DNA of 64,000 nt from DATFVA01 sp963764235 (lineage in GTDB: Bacteria > Bacteroidota > Ignavibacteria > Ignavibacteriales > Ignavibacteriaceae), in NCBI GenBank assembly GCA_963764235.1, contig CAVXRO010000014.1, positions 310,001-374,000 on the forward strand, in the 5' to 3' direction. Of the stretch, positions 8,722 to 18,106 are shown piece after piece. Both the position numbers and the translations under genes were made by a program. The notes beneath the pieces were generated by a model, which was given only the letters and a program-made list of their open reading frames with translations, ran no database searches and had not been told where the DNA came from. Numbering within the stretch: position 1 is the first letter of the stretch; each line of letters starts with the position of its first letter.

Positions 8722-9429
8722 TCAGATAAATAAAATGATTGATAGTAAATACATAAAACCGAACAGGAAAATATTAAAAATAATTCCCGAAACCAGGGCA
8801 TACGGTATACTGCGGGATATAGAATAAACTCCTGCAACAGATAAAAAGATGCCCCACAATATGAGTAAACCCTCAAAAGCCAGCAGAGCATATGCTATTG
8901 TGGGTTTCAGCATGAAAGGCGAAGGATTATCTGAAAACAGGGTTTGTCCGAAAGTAATTAGTTCAATGGGAAATAAAATTGCCAGTGCAAAAGCATACGG
9001 GATAAGAGAATATATCAGAACGGCATTATTATCTCTCAGCCGTGACTTTAATCCTGATAGTTTATTAACCAGGAACAAAACAAAAGTATATATCCAGATA
9101 ACAAGGTAGCCTGCTGCGGCTGATATTAGAAGTGCCGTAAGCAAATCCAGTCTTAACACATTTTCACCGGATAAAAGGATTGACAAAAACCGAGCATCAA
9201 TGAATGCCTTAATAGTAAAAAGAACCGTGATAAGCAGGGTGAAATTTTTGTGCTCCGATTGGATTATCCTGTTGAAGGCTTTAACGGGATTTTCAATCAG
9301 CAGCCCTGTTAACTGCCACAGGTCGAGGTTGAAGACTCTTTCTCTCAGGTATGCCTTGCAGCTGCTACAGGTATATTTGAAAAAAGGATTTTCCGTTCCG
9401 CAGTTGGGGCATACGACTACATTTTTCAT
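8722..9429 (-). CDS. Zinc-ribbon membrane protein of the YIP1 type
   Basis: A 235-residue inner-membrane protein. The N-terminus carries a four-cysteine zinc ribbon (VVCPNCGTENPFFKYTCSSC), followed by five hydrophobic segments between about residues 60 and 233. Residues DLWQLTGLLIENPVKAFNRI before the first helix resemble the entry to YIP1-domain proteins. Function in bacteria is unknown. It is separated by 5 nt from the argD-like gene and by 1 nt from the DUF5683 gene, so it belongs to the parA-nadB operon. Confidence 0.78.
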   Translation of the reverse strand: MKNVVVCPNCGTENPFFKYTCSSCKAYLRERVFNLDLWQLTGLLIENPVKAFNRIIQSEHKNFTLLITVLFTIKAFIDARFLSILLSGENVLRLDLLTALLISAAAGYLVIWIYTFVLFLVNKLSGLKSRLRDNNAVLIYSLIPYAFALAILFPIELITFGQTLFSDNPSPFMLKPTIAYALLAFEGLLILWGIFLSVAGVYSISRSIPYALVSGIIFNIFLFGFMYLLSIILFI

Positions 9430-9430
9430 A

Positions 9431-9952
9431 TTAAAAGTTAACCCTTATGTTCAACATAGGTGTTTTAGTATAAGGATTTTCTGAAACATCGAAATCAAAA
9501 AGATTTGCATCAACATAAGCATCCACAAGATTGGCAAAATAAACTAACACCATGTATATAGTAAAAAGGTCTCTCTGGTCGCGGTAAAAAGTGCGGAAAC
9601 TTTTATCATTATCATTTCCTGTGCTTACATACCTGTTGCGGTAGTAAACATAAAGGTCATTATTCTGCTGCCATTCATATCCGAACCAGATTCCAAGTCC
9701 CCATATTATAGGGATTTTAAGGTAAGACTCATTATAAAACTGACCCCATCCCGGGATAACAGCGCTTCTCAGCACTGCCCCCCATGGCGATTTTGTCATC
9801 ACATAAACGGAATCTTCCTGCTGCGAGGTTGTATCTTCGGGAGAAATCTGCTGTGAATAGCTGCTGAAAGAAATAATAGCAAGGAAAGCAAAAATCTTAA
9901 CTATATGACTTATCGATGGTGTCAAACAGTTCAAACAATCTTTCAAGTTCAT
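9431..9952 (-). CDS. DUF5683-domain protein, probably exported or membrane-associated
   Basis: The family core is clear: SPWGAVLRSAVIPGWGQFYN followed by the helix IPIIWGLGIWFGYEWQ, the end FTIYMVLVYFANLVDAYVDA, and a beta-rich tail. A signal-like stretch (VKIFAFLAIISFSSYSQ) precedes it. The start is uncertain: an ATG at 9952 gives a long N-terminus, an ATG at 9991 is longer still, and a non-ATG start near 9905 would put the signal peptide at the very N-terminus. All choices overlap the end of parB. Adjacency to parAB recurs in Bacteroidota as far as I know. Function is unknown. Confidence 0.75.
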   Translation of the reverse strand: MNLKDCLNCLTPSISHIVKIFAFLAIISFSSYSQQISPEDTTSQQEDSVYVMTKSPWGAVLRSAVIPGWGQFYNESYLKIPIIWGLGIWFGYEWQQNNDLYVYYRNRYVSTGNDNDKSFRTFYRDQRDLFTIYMVLVYFANLVDAYVDANLFDFDVSENPYTKTPMLNIRVNF

Positions 9953-10841
9953 CGTTGGAATAAAATTCAATTGTAATTTCACCTGAACCATCCTGTTTTT
10001 GCCTGCAGATTACCTTGGTAGCAAATATTTTTCTTAAACGGTCTTCAACATCATTCAAATTTGCTGAACGAGGTACGGGGTGAGTAGTTCGTTTAACTTT
10101 TCCTGTCCCGCTTACTCCTGTAAGATATTTTTTAACCAGCTGTTCAACTTTCCTCACAGATAAATTTCCGTCCTTTATTTTACCAAGCATTTCCATCTGG
10201 AGAGATTCTGTCGGAAGATTTATCAAAGCCCTTGCGTGACCCGAAGTAATTTCTTCTTTAACCAGTGCATCCTGAATTTCACCCGGCAGTCTGAGCAGAC
10301 GAATAGTATTGGCAATAGTTGTACGGTCCTTCCCCACCCTGTCGGCAATTTCCTCCTGGGTAAGATCGCATTCCTCCATCAGCCTTTTGTAAGCGAGACC
10401 TATTTCAATCGGATTCAGTTTCTCTCTCTGGATATTCTCTATCAATGCCAATGCAAGCATTGTTTCTTCATTATCAACCTGAATTATATAGGCAGGGATT
10501 TCCCTATAGCCGATATCGATGCAAGCCTTAAGTCTTCTTTCTCCGGAGATCAACTGGTATGTGCCCCCAGTCATTCTCCTTACTGTGATAGGCTGAATGA
10601 GTCCATTCGACAATATAGATCTTTTAAGTTCATCAAGGGCTTCAGGTTCAAAGTTCATTCGAGGCTGGTATGGATTAGAACTTATAACATCAACAGGTAT
10701 TTTTGCAAGGATGTCGTTTTCCTTCCCGTCATCCTTTTTAACTTTTGAATAGTCCGGTGCTTCTTCATTTTCTGAAGGTAGATTCTGAGGTCTTATTAAA
10801 GCGTCAAGTCCTCTGCCTAATCCAGGTTTTAATTTAGTCAT
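9897..10841 (-). CDS. parB: Chromosome-partitioning protein ParB
   Basis: CTP-dependent DNA clamp that loads at parS and works with ParA in chromosome segregation. It has 314 residues. The order is an N-terminal ParA-interacting tail (KPGLGRGLDALI), the CTPase domain with ISGERRLKACIDIGYREIPA and ENIQREKLNPIEIGLAYKRL, the helix-turn-helix LTQEEIADRVGKDRTTIANT, and a C-terminal dimerisation domain with IEFYSNDELERLFELFD. It lies 9 nt downstream of parA. I found no canonical parS palindrome in the window by eye. Confidence 0.96.
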   Translation of the reverse strand: MTKLKPGLGRGLDALIRPQNLPSENEEAPDYSKVKKDDGKENDILAKIPVDVISSNPYQPRMNFEPEALDELKRSILSNGLIQPITVRRMTGGTYQLISGERRLKACIDIGYREIPAYIIQVDNEETMLALALIENIQREKLNPIEIGLAYKRLMEECDLTQEEIADRVGKDRTTIANTIRLLRLPGEIQDALVKEEITSGHARALINLPTESLQMEMLGKIKDGNLSVRKVEQLVKKYLTGVSGTGKVKRTTHPVPRSANLNDVEDRLRKIFATKVICRQKQDGSGEITIEFYSNDELERLFELFDTIDKSYS

Positions 10842-10850
10842 AATATATAT

Positions 10851-11621
10851 TTATATATTTCCGTCTGTGTTTCTCTTTATAACCTCGGCTGCCAGCGCCA
10901 TATAATTTTTTGCCCCTGATGAAATTGCATCGTACAGAATCACAGGTTTGCCGTAACTGGGAGCTTCGGATATTCTTACATTCCTGTGAATAATAGTATC
11001 AAAAACCTTGTCGCCAAAATATTTTCTAACTTCTTCAGCAACCTGGTGGGATAATCTAAGCCGGGTATCGAACATAGTAAGCAACACTCCCTCAATAGTC
11101 AAGTCCTTATTAAAATGTTTTTTAACAATATTTATTGTGTTAAGCAGCTGTCCCAGTCCTTCAAGCGCAAAATACTCACATTGAACCGGAATCAAAACAG
11201 AATTTGCTGAAGTTAGGGCATTCAGGGTTAAAAGGCCCAATGAAGGGGGACAATCAATAAGCACAAAATCATAGCTGCCGTCTACTTTTTGCAATGCTGT
11301 TCTCAGCAGTATTTCCCGATCATTGATGTCAACCATCTCGATTTCTGCGCCAACAAGATTAATATTCGAAGGCAGAAGATCGAGAAACGGCATATAAGTA
11401 TTTATTATAACTTCATCTACGGAACGGGTGCCGATCAGTACTTCATAAACTGAAGGAGAATGATCATTAACACTCAATCCTGAAGAGGAATTAGCCTGGG
11501 GATCAATATCGATAAGAAGCGTACGTTTTTCCGCGGCCGCCAGGAGGGAGGAAAGATTTATGGCTGTAGTGGTTTTACCCACCCCGCCCTTCTGGTTAGC
11601 TATAGCTATAACTTTTGCCAT
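10851..11621 (-). CDS. parA: Chromosome-partitioning ATPase ParA/Soj
   Basis: Deviant Walker-type ATPase of 256 residues that positions ParB-DNA complexes. The N-terminus has AIANQKGGVGKTTTAINLSS (deviant Walker A with signature Lys). Then come LLIDIDPQANSSSG (Walker A'), FVLIDCPPSLGLLTLNA (Walker B), and the C-terminal IRISEAPSYGKPVILYD (here in the form NVRISEAPSYGKPVI). It is the first gene of the minus-strand operon parA-parB-DUF5683-zinc-ribbon-argD-nadB. The short gap to 11699 should hold its promoter. Confidence 0.96.
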   Translation of the reverse strand: MAKVIAIANQKGGVGKTTTAINLSSLLAAAEKRTLLIDIDPQANSSSGLSVNDHSPSVYEVLIGTRSVDEVIINTYMPFLDLLPSNINLVGAEIEMVDINDREILLRTALQKVDGSYDFVLIDCPPSLGLLTLNALTSANSVLIPVQCEYFALEGLGQLLNTINIVKKHFNKDLTIEGVLLTMFDTRLRLSHQVAEEVRKYFGDKVFDTIIHRNVRISEAPSYGKPVILYDAISSGAKNYMALAAEVIKRNTDGNI

Positions 11622-11698
11622 TCAATAATACGATGAAGCGTAATTTAATTAATAGTTTCGTCTAAAATAGCTTTACATCGTATTTTTTCCAAATGCAC

Positions 11699-12379
11699 CT
11701 AAAGCTTAATTTCTTCTCCGTATTCAAGTACTCTCGAATTTATTCCTACGGCTTCAACCTTCTTTTTGAATTCCTGAGGATCTGCTTTTATAACGTCAAA
11801 AGTATTATAATGAATTGGAATTGCTATTTTCGGTCTAACCAGTTCAGCAGCCCTCACGGCGTCAGTAATATTCATCGTAAAATTATCACCGATTGGGAGC
11901 AGCATATAATCTATTGGTCCGTTCATCTCACCAATCAGTTTCATATCCAGAAACAACGCAGTATCACCGGTATGATATAAGGTTTTCCCGTCAGCCTTAA
12001 GTATAATGCCTGCGGGTTCTCCAGCATAATTTCCATCGGGAGTCTGTGAACCATGATGGGCGATAGTAAACTTAACCCTGCCGAAATCAAAATTATAACC
12101 TCCGCCTATATGCATATTGTGTGTTTTAAACCCTTTGGATATCAGATAATTTCCCAGTTCATTCACACAGATAAATGTTACTTTACCTTTTTTTGCAATC
12201 TTCATTGCATCCCCTATATGATCATTGTGTGCGTGCGACAAAATAATATAGTCGGCTTCAACCTCATTCGACTTAACCGGCGAGGTAGGGTTGTCATCAA
12301 GAAATGGGTCAATCAGAATTTTAGTGCCTGAATCGGTTGTTACCTGGAAAGCAGAATGTGAAAAATATTTTAATTTCAT
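11699..12379 (-). CDS. UPF0173-family metal-dependent hydrolase
   Basis: A 226-residue metallo-beta-lactamase-fold protein. The metal motif is ILSHAHNDHIGD (HxHxDH), with further ligands in AHHGSQTPDGNYAGEPAG, LYHTGDTALFLDM and IPIHYNTFD. The N-terminus MKLKYFSHSAFQV with ILIDPFLDDNP is the UPF0173 signature. The start is well supported by a strong Shine-Dalgarno (AAGGAGG) just upstream. The physiological substrate is unknown. It is separated from the CHAD gene upstream by 27 nt. Confidence 0.9.
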   Translation of the reverse strand: MKLKYFSHSAFQVTTDSGTKILIDPFLDDNPTSPVKSNEVEADYIILSHAHNDHIGDAMKIAKKGKVTFICVNELGNYLISKGFKTHNMHIGGGYNFDFGRVKFTIAHHGSQTPDGNYAGEPAGIILKADGKTLYHTGDTALFLDMKLIGEMNGPIDYMLLPIGDNFTMNITDAVRAAELVRPKIAIPIHYNTFDVIKADPQEFKKKVEAVGINSRVLEYGEEIKL

Positions 12380-12406
12380 TTTGTTCCTCCTTAATTTATT
12401 GAGGAT

Positions 12407-12865
12407 TTAGTAAAGAACTCCCTCAAAGTTTTTAACCGCCTTGCTGCGAGTAAACTTCTTTAAATCCAGTTTTAGTTTAGCTTTGTATCCATTCCGGAGG
12501 TCATCAACTTTTCTTAGCACCTTCTTCGGAATCTTTATATTATCATCTTTTCCCAGCGAATTCATATTATCTTCCATTACATCAAAATCTCTGACCTGAC
12601 CGGATAAATCCTGCAGCTTTGTTACTTTTTTATATAAAATCATAAAAATTTTGCTATCATAACATGATATGAATAACTCCAGAGAGTAGCGTAATCTCCG
12701 CAGTGATATTCTCACACGGTGAAGACCTTCAACCGATTCAGATTCTAAATATTTTTCTATATCATCCAGCACCTGCTCAAGACGGTTTTTAATTATTACA
12801 CCGGCGGCGGCGCAGAATTCAAGATTATTATCTAGATTGTCTATTTGCCATTTCTTTTTGCTCAT
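12407..12865 (-). CDS. Short CHAD-domain protein
   Basis: A 152-residue helical protein with the CHAD pattern: paired basic helices and conserved His/Arg in GLHRVRISLRRLRYSLELF (residues about 46-64), then LQDLSGQVRDFDVM. CHAD domains bind polyphosphate and usually span about 250 residues as two four-helix bundles. This one covers roughly the first half only, with no upstream CYTH domain, so it is either a naturally short form or a truncated gene. The end runs in frame to a normal stop. Note the Ppx/GppA gene 6.5 kb away. Confidence 0.75.
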   Translation of the reverse strand: MSKKKWQIDNLDNNLEFCAAAGVIIKNRLEQVLDDIEKYLESESVEGLHRVRISLRRLRYSLELFISCYDSKIFMILYKKVTKLQDLSGQVRDFDVMEDNMNSLGKDDNIKIPKKVLRKVDDLRNGYKAKLKLDLKKFTRSKAVKNFEGVLY

Positions 12866-12985
12866 ATTCAGCCCAGATTAAAGCACACACGAAAAAAACC
12901 TTTTATAGCCTGAAAAGATCTCATCTTGCCAGTCTCATTGCCATAGTCATTTTGTTCATTAAAAAAGGGAATAACAGCAGCTATC

Positions 12986-13804
12986 CTAGGTTTTCTGAAC
13001 ATAATGTTCAAGAATTCCTCTCCATCCTTTCGTAGCAGGAGATTTAAATGCTTTTGCGAGACGTTTCCTTAAGGCCTCTTTTGACAATCCCCTCGTAAGC
13101 TGTCCGTCTTCTGCCAGTGAAATACCGCCGGTTTCCTCCGAGACTATTACGCTTAGTACATCTGCCTGCTCTGTTATTCCAAGTCCTGCCCTGTGTCTCA
13201 TTCCGAGCGATTCCCCGTTCACCTGAGTTGTTGTTGAGAGAGGGAGTGTACACCTGGCAGCTTCTATATTATTATTATTTACAATTACGGCACCGTCGTG
13301 CAGGGGCGACCTGGGGAAAAAGATCGAGCGGAGCAGCGAACTGCTGAGCCTGGCATTAAGGAGTTCCCCCGTTTCTGCATAGCCTCTGATTCCTGTCGAC
13401 TTAATTATTACTATTAGTGCACCATGTTGATGCTGTGACAGTTCAAAAGCCGCATCAGCTATTATGGATGCTGCTTCAGGAGACTCCCCTTTCACAAACA
13501 TCTTGAAGAAAGGATTCCTTGCTACGATAACAAGCAACCGCCTGATTTCCGGCTGGAACAGAATTAGAAATGCAATCACCCAGATATCGGTAATCAGTTT
13601 CAGCAGCCAGCTTAAAGCTCTGAAATTAGCGGCTGTGGAGGCAAAGTAGAGCAGAAAAACTATCATCAGACCCATAAAAATCTGAGCGGCAATAGTTCCT
13701 TTCAGAAGGGTATAAAGCCTGTAAATAATGAAAGAAACAATTGCAATGTCTATCAGATCCGCAAAGGAAACAGTAAGGAAACCGATTTTGAAAAGTTCAA
13801 ACAT
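12986..13804 (-). CDS. cdaA: Diadenylate cyclase, CdaA type
   Basis: Membrane enzyme making cyclic di-AMP from two ATP, a signal for potassium and osmotic homeostasis. It has 272 residues with three N-terminal hydrophobic segments (about residues 10-30, 38-58, 66-86) and a cytosolic DAC domain. The catalytic DGA is in SPLHDGAVIVNNNN (about residue 168) and the RHR motif in GMRHRAGLGITEQAD (about residue 203). It sits 7 nt after the folP gene on the same strand, an arrangement common in Bacteroidota. No CdaR-like partner follows. Its link to the Trk system at 61854 is an inference. Confidence 0.95.
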   Translation of the reverse strand: MFELFKIGFLTVSFADLIDIAIVSFIIYRLYTLLKGTIAAQIFMGLMIVFLLYFASTAANFRALSWLLKLITDIWVIAFLILFQPEIRRLLVIVARNPFFKMFVKGESPEAASIIADAAFELSQHQHGALIVIIKSTGIRGYAETGELLNARLSSSLLRSIFFPRSPLHDGAVIVNNNNIEAARCTLPLSTTTQVNGESLGMRHRAGLGITEQADVLSVIVSEETGGISLAEDGQLTRGLSKEALRKRLAKAFKSPATKGWRGILEHYVQKT

Positions 13805-13811
13805 TAAGCTT

Positions 13812-14688
13812 TTAAAGTTTATTTAATAGCCTGCTAACCTGCAGACCGTAGAGTACATTATGAGTACGGATGAATGTTGCTCCGTTCTTAACTGCCAGAG
13901 TATTTATAACAGCTGTAGCTACATCCCTGTCTTCTGTCAGATCCCCGATGATGCTTTTTATAAATCCTTTCCTTGAAACGCCTATCATTACCGGGTAGCC
14001 GGAAGCCTTAAACCTGCTCAATTCTTTTATTATAGTCAAATTATGATCAAATGTCTTTCCGAATCCTATACCCGGATCAATTATAATTTTATTAATTCCA
14101 TGCTTTTCGGCCTTCTCCACCTGCTTCATAAGAAAATCATAAATATCTTCAATCAAGTTTTCGTAAACCGTTTTCAGCTGCATATCTTTCGGCGTACCTT
14201 TTATGTGCATTATTATTAATGCAGCCTCATATTCTTTAACTACATCGATCAGTACAGGGTCAAATGTTCCCCCGCTGATATCATTAATTATTGCGGCGCC
14301 TCTCTTTTAAAGCTTCTGCTGCAACCTTGCTTTTGGTTGTATCAACAGAAATAACCGCTTCCGGTTTTTTATTAAGTATTCCTTCAAGAACAGGGATTAC
14401 TCTGTTCATTTCTTCAAAAGCGGAAATACCCTCAGAGCCCGGTCTTGTAGATTCACCACCGATGTCTATGATGTCGGCCCCGGTATCCAGCATTCCAATC
14501 CCATGTCTGATTGCATCTTTCCGGTCAAAGTAGCGGCCGCCATCAGAAAATGAATCAGGAGTTACATTAAGGATTCCCATGACATAAACCCGATCAAATG
14601 AAAAGTTCCTGCCGGCGAACTCATACGAACTGTTCCCGGTTGAATTCTTTTTTTGTTTATTCATATTAATGTGATTATCTGAACGCAT
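13812..14688 (-). CDS. folP: Dihydropteroate synthase, interrupted by one +1 frameshift
   Basis: Folate enzyme joining 6-hydroxymethyl-dihydropterin pyrophosphate to p-aminobenzoate. The N-terminal part (14688 to about 14302) has VMGILNVTPDSFSDGGRYF, GADIIDIGGESTRPGSEG and VISVDTTKSKVAAEAL. Reading then fails (stop at 14284), and the family sequence resumes one base later with GAAIINDISGGTFDP, IIMHIKGTPKDM, IIDPGIGFGKTFDHN, GVSRKGFI and VATAVINTLAVKNGATFIRTHNV. Removing one base near 14301 restores a normal protein of about 291 residues. All motifs on both sides are intact, so a sequence error is at least as likely as a broken gene. The region 13812-14210 alone would lack the N-terminal half. 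Confidence 0.88.
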
Positions 14689-14794
14689 TAGGAATCTGTT
14701 TGATGGTCATGCCTGAAAAGTGAATTTACATGAATATTGTCACTAAATATAATCTCTCTTTTAAGTCTTTGCAAAATCATGGTGATGATTTAAA

Positions 14795-14820
14795 ATAAAA
14801 AAGGTGACCTTCAAGCCACC
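14795..14820 (-). terminator. Terminator downstream of rpe
   Basis: On the minus strand, GGTGGCTTGAAGGTCACC can pair its ends (GGTG with CACC) and is followed by TTTTTTATTTT. It lies 25 nt after the rpe stop, in the gap between rpe and folP. Confidence 0.6.
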
Positions 14821-14844
14821 CGAAATTTGATTTTATTCACTGTA

Positions 14845-15501
14845 TCAGCCCTGCACCAGATTTTTCAGTTCGGTACAGGCTGCTGCCGGATTATTTGTCT
14901 TGAATATGGAAGAACCCGACACAAAAACATCAACTCCCGCTTTAAAGGCAAGCACTATAGTTTCCCTGTCGATACCTCCGTCTATTTCAATCTTAAAATC
15001 TGCATTAAATTCTTTTCTTAATTCTACCGCCTCTTTAATTTTTCTGATTGAGTTGGGAATAAATGACTGACCGCCGAAACCCGGGTTAACCGACATAATA
15101 AGAAGTATATCAATATACTCAGCAATATCTTTGAGAGTATGAACAGGAGTTGCAGGATTAATAACTACACCTGCCTTCATCCCTAATTCTTTAATCTTAT
15201 TAACTGTCCTGTTTAAATGAATTACTTCTTCCTGGTGAACCAGCAGGTGATCGGCACCGGCTTTTTTGAAATCCTCCAGGTACTTATCGGGATTTTCGAT
15301 CATCAGGTGAACGTCAACAGGAAGCTTCGTGACTTTCCTTACTGATTTTACAAGGACAGGGCCGAAAGTTATATCAGGCACAAAATGTCCGTCCATAATA
15401 TCGCAGTGAATCCAGTCGGCTCCGCCTTTTTCGACCAGCTTTATCTGCTGTTCAAGCCGGGTCAAATCAGCCGACAAAATCGAAGGAGCAATCAGCGCCA
15501 T
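14845..15501 (-). CDS. rpe: Ribulose-phosphate 3-epimerase
   Basis: Interconverts ribulose 5-phosphate and xylulose 5-phosphate in the pentose phosphate pathway. It is a 218-residue TIM barrel of normal length. Landmarks are IAPSILSADLTRLEQQI, the metal-site HCDIMDGHFVPDITFGP, VDVHLMIENPDKY, LIMSVNPGFGGQSFI and EIDGGIDRETI with VSGSSIF binding phosphate at the end. It directly abuts the PASTA gene upstream (adjacent bases 15501/15502), so the two form an operon ended by the 14795-14820 terminator. Confidence 0.97.
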   Translation of the reverse strand: MALIAPSILSADLTRLEQQIKLVEKGGADWIHCDIMDGHFVPDITFGPVLVKSVRKVTKLPVDVHLMIENPDKYLEDFKKAGADHLLVHQEEVIHLNRTVNKIKELGMKAGVVINPATPVHTLKDIAEYIDILLIMSVNPGFGGQSFIPNSIRKIKEAVELRKEFNADFKIEIDGGIDRETIVLAFKAGVDVFVSGSSIFKTNNPAAACTELKNLVQG

Positions 15502-16260
15502 TTATTCCTCCTTAATCTCATTTTCATTTGCAGTCTTAGTTACAAATAGATCAACTTTATCTCCGGGATTAACCTTATTCCCCTTGCTTGGATACTGATC
15601 AAGGATCGTATTCGGCAGCAGGGAAAAGGAAGGCTGATAATTTATCTTTCCGACTTTCAATGAACTGTCGGCAAGAATTTTTTCGGCTTCTGTAAGGGAT
15701 TTACCAATCAGGTCGGGAACTTCGATACTACCCGTCTGCACTTGTCCAATACTCACAGTTACGTTTACGCTTTCACCTTTTTTGATAGGGGTTCCTTCAG
15801 CATACTGCTGGTCATAAATCATGTCCTTCGGGTATCCGGAAGGTTCCTGGTCAACATCACCAAGCTTTAACCCCAGTCTCTCCAGGGAAAACTTGGCATC
15901 TCTTACAGATTTTCCTGTCAGCTGAGGAACATGGACAACCGGCTCACCTCCGCTCACAAATAGGTAAACCCTTCTCCCCTCTTTAACTGTTTCTCCTGCC
16001 CGGGGTCTCTGGAAAATAATCGAGCCTTCAGGAAATTTCTCATCAAAAGTGGTATCACCTATTATGGGATCAAGATCCCGAGATTCCAAGAGATTAACTG
16101 CGTCAATCTCGGTTTTACCCACAACATCAGGGACCTTTTCAATCGGAGAACTAACATACCAAGGAAGGATTACATTATCCAGCAGCAATACAAGGGCAAA
16201 AAGAGCAAAAAGAATCCACAGGATTTTCTTAACAACAGGTTTTTGGAGAAATTTTTTCAT
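15502..16260 (-). CDS. Membrane-anchored protein with three PASTA domains
   Basis: One N-terminal membrane helix (ILWILFALFALVLLLDNVIL) places three PASTA domains, about 70 residues each, in the periplasm. Repeats start at VPDVVGKTEIDAVNLLES, VPQLTGKSVRDAKFSLERLG and VPDLIGKSLTEAEKIL. PASTA domains bind peptidoglycan fragments in Ser/Thr kinases and penicillin-binding proteins, but there is no kinase or transpeptidase domain here. I chose the ATG at 16260 (MKKFLQKP), which gives a normal short cytosolic tail; an ATG at 16296 would add 12 residues. Confidence 0.88.
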   Translation of the reverse strand: MKKFLQKPVVKKILWILFALFALVLLLDNVILPWYVSSPIEKVPDVVGKTEIDAVNLLESRDLDPIIGDTTFDEKFPEGSIIFQRPRAGETVKEGRRVYLFVSGGEPVVHVPQLTGKSVRDAKFSLERLGLKLGDVDQEPSGYPKDMIYDQQYAEGTPIKKGESVNVTVSIGQVQTGSIEVPDLIGKSLTEAEKILADSSLKVGKINYQPSFSLLPNTILDQYPSKGNKVNPGDKVDLFVTKTANENEIKEE

Positions 16261-16472
16261 CGTTCGAAATATATTAAATGAGTCTATTTTAAACAAACTA
16301 TAAACATGTACTTAATTAACGGGGATAAACCGGGTTTTTAGTTATGAATAAAAATAAAATTACTATATATTTGACCGTAATTAAGAATGAACAGAAAATC
16401 TGTTATTTGTGGTATTTTTCTTACCATTAAAAGTATTCTGCTTTTTTATTCAAATAATCTTATGAGGAACTA

Positions 16473-18035
16473 ATGTTTAAACAGCACCCCAAGGGTTTGT
16501 ACGTACTATTCTTCACCGAGATGTGGGAAAGATTCAGCTACTATGGTATGAGGGCGATCCTTTCCCTTTATATGATCAATGCCCTGATGTACGATAAAGC
16601 CTTCACTTCTTCTATTTATGGGTATTATACAGGTCTCGTTTACCTGACCCCTCTTCTTGGCGGATATGTTGCCGATAAATACTGGGGAAACAGGAGATCC
16701 ATAATCTGGGGTGGAATTGTAATGGCTCTGGGTCAGTTTGCACTTTCTTTCAGCGGTTTTTTATATCATCCACCTGTAGATCCCAATTTAACCTATTCAG
16801 CACTCACATTTAACCTGCAGCAGATCACGTTTGTAGTTGGATTAACATTACTAATCATTGGAAATGGATTTTTTAAACCCAACATTTCAACAATGGTCGG
16901 ACAGCTGTACCCGGCTAGTTCGGTAAGATTGAGAGATTCAGCATTCACCATATTTTACATGGGAATAAATCTCGGAGCTTTGTTCTCACCACTGGTGGCG
17001 GGTGGACTCGGAGATACCGGAAACCCTGCCGATTTTAAGTGGGGATTTTTGTCCGCAGGCATTGGTATGATGATCGGTTTAATCACATTTTATTGGGGAA
17101 AGAACAAGTTTCTCGTTACTCCGGAAGGTGAACAGATCGGTCTTCCCCCAGCAAAGAAAACAAAAGAAGAGAAAAATGCGCAGACTCCGGATTTTACAAA
17201 GGGTCAGATCTTATTTGCCATCGGACTGTTCCTTGCACTGTTTTTTATAATTCTGTTCGGATTTAATGCTGACATAATCAGTTCTTTCATCTATTCCTCG
17301 ATGATTGCAGTTCCTACTCTTATAATTATAGATAAATCATTAACCAAAGATGAAAAGCAGAGAATAGCTGTTATATATATTCTCGCCTTCTTTGTAATTT
17401 TCTTCTGGTCGGCCTTTGAACAGGCTGGTGTATCTCTAACGTTTTTTGCCGAGGAACAGACCAACAGGGTAATAACCTGGCTGAATGACTTTGTTATACC
17501 TGCAAGTTTCTTCCAATCGGTAAATCCTCTTGCAATAATTATTTTCGCACCTCTATTCGCCGGGATTTGGACAAAACTCGGAGATAAAGGAAAGGAACCC
17601 TCATCTCCCCTTAAAATGGCGATAGGTCTAATGCTGCTTGCACTTGGGTTCGTGCTGCTGGTTATAGGTGCCAGGATAGCCGATACAGGAGTGAAGGTCA
17701 GTCCTCTCTGGCTTGTGGGTGCATATACGCTTCATACATTCGGAGAATTGAGCTTATCCCCCATTGGATTGTCAATGGTGACTAAACTTTCACCTATAAA
17801 GTTTTCATCTCTGCTGATGGGTGTATGGTTCCTTGCAAATGCGGCGGCCAACCTGCTGGCAGGAAAATTAAGTACACTTTATCCTGAAGCTGGTCAAACA
17901 ACATATTTATTCGGGTATGCTATTCATAACCTGGCCGATTTCTTTATGATCTTTGTAATAATGGCCGCTACTGCATCATTAATTTTATTCCTCTTATATA
18001 AACTGCTGCTTAAAATGATGCACGGAGTCACCTGA
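16473..18035 (+). CDS. POT-family proton-coupled oligopeptide transporter (PTR2/DtpT type)
   Basis: An inner-membrane MFS protein of 520 residues with about 14 hydrophobic segments. It imports di- and tripeptides with protons. The family signature is at the N-terminus: FFTEMWERFSYYGMRAILSL (the ExxERFxYY proton-coupling motif), then YTGLVYLTPLLGGYVADKYW and FYMGINLGALFSPLVAG. FWSAFEQAGVSLTFFAE and the late EL-type motif FGELSLSPIGLSMVTKLSP are also typical. A strong terminator follows 26 nt after the stop, so it is probably monocistronic. Confidence 0.95.
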   Translation: MFKQHPKGLYVLFFTEMWERFSYYGMRAILSLYMINALMYDKAFTSSIYGYYTGLVYLTPLLGGYVADKYWGNRRSIIWGGIVMALGQFALSFSGFLYHPPVDPNLTYSALTFNLQQITFVVGLTLLIIGNGFFKPNISTMVGQLYPASSVRLRDSAFTIFYMGINLGALFSPLVAGGLGDTGNPADFKWGFLSAGIGMMIGLITFYWGKNKFLVTPEGEQIGLPPAKKTKEEKNAQTPDFTKGQILFAIGLFLALFFIILFGFNADIISSFIYSSMIAVPTLIIIDKSLTKDEKQRIAVIYILAFFVIFFWSAFEQAGVSLTFFAEEQTNRVITWLNDFVIPASFFQSVNPLAIIIFAPLFAGIWTKLGDKGKEPSSPLKMAIGLMLLALGFVLLVIGARIADTGVKVSPLWLVGAYTLHTFGELSLSPIGLSMVTKLSPIKFSSLLMGVWFLANAAANLLAGKLSTLYPEAGQTTYLFGYAIHNLADFFMIFVIMAATASLILFLLYKLLLKMMHGVT

Positions 18036-18060
18036 CAAAACAATATATGTTATTTTAGTG

Positions 18061-18100
18061 ATCCCCCGTTTTCCAGAAAAGGTACGGGGGATTATTTTTG
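18061..18100 (+). terminator. Rho-independent terminator after the POT transporter
   Basis: ATCCCCCGT pairs with ACGGGGGAT around a short loop, and TTATTTTTG follows on the plus strand. It is placed immediately before the rqcH start. Confidence 0.85.
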
Positions 18101-18106
18101 ATTAAT

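Noticed and set aside
9897..11698. parS site near parAB
   Set aside because: No 16-bp palindrome of the TGTTTCACGTGAAACA type was found by eye in this region or elsewhere in the window.
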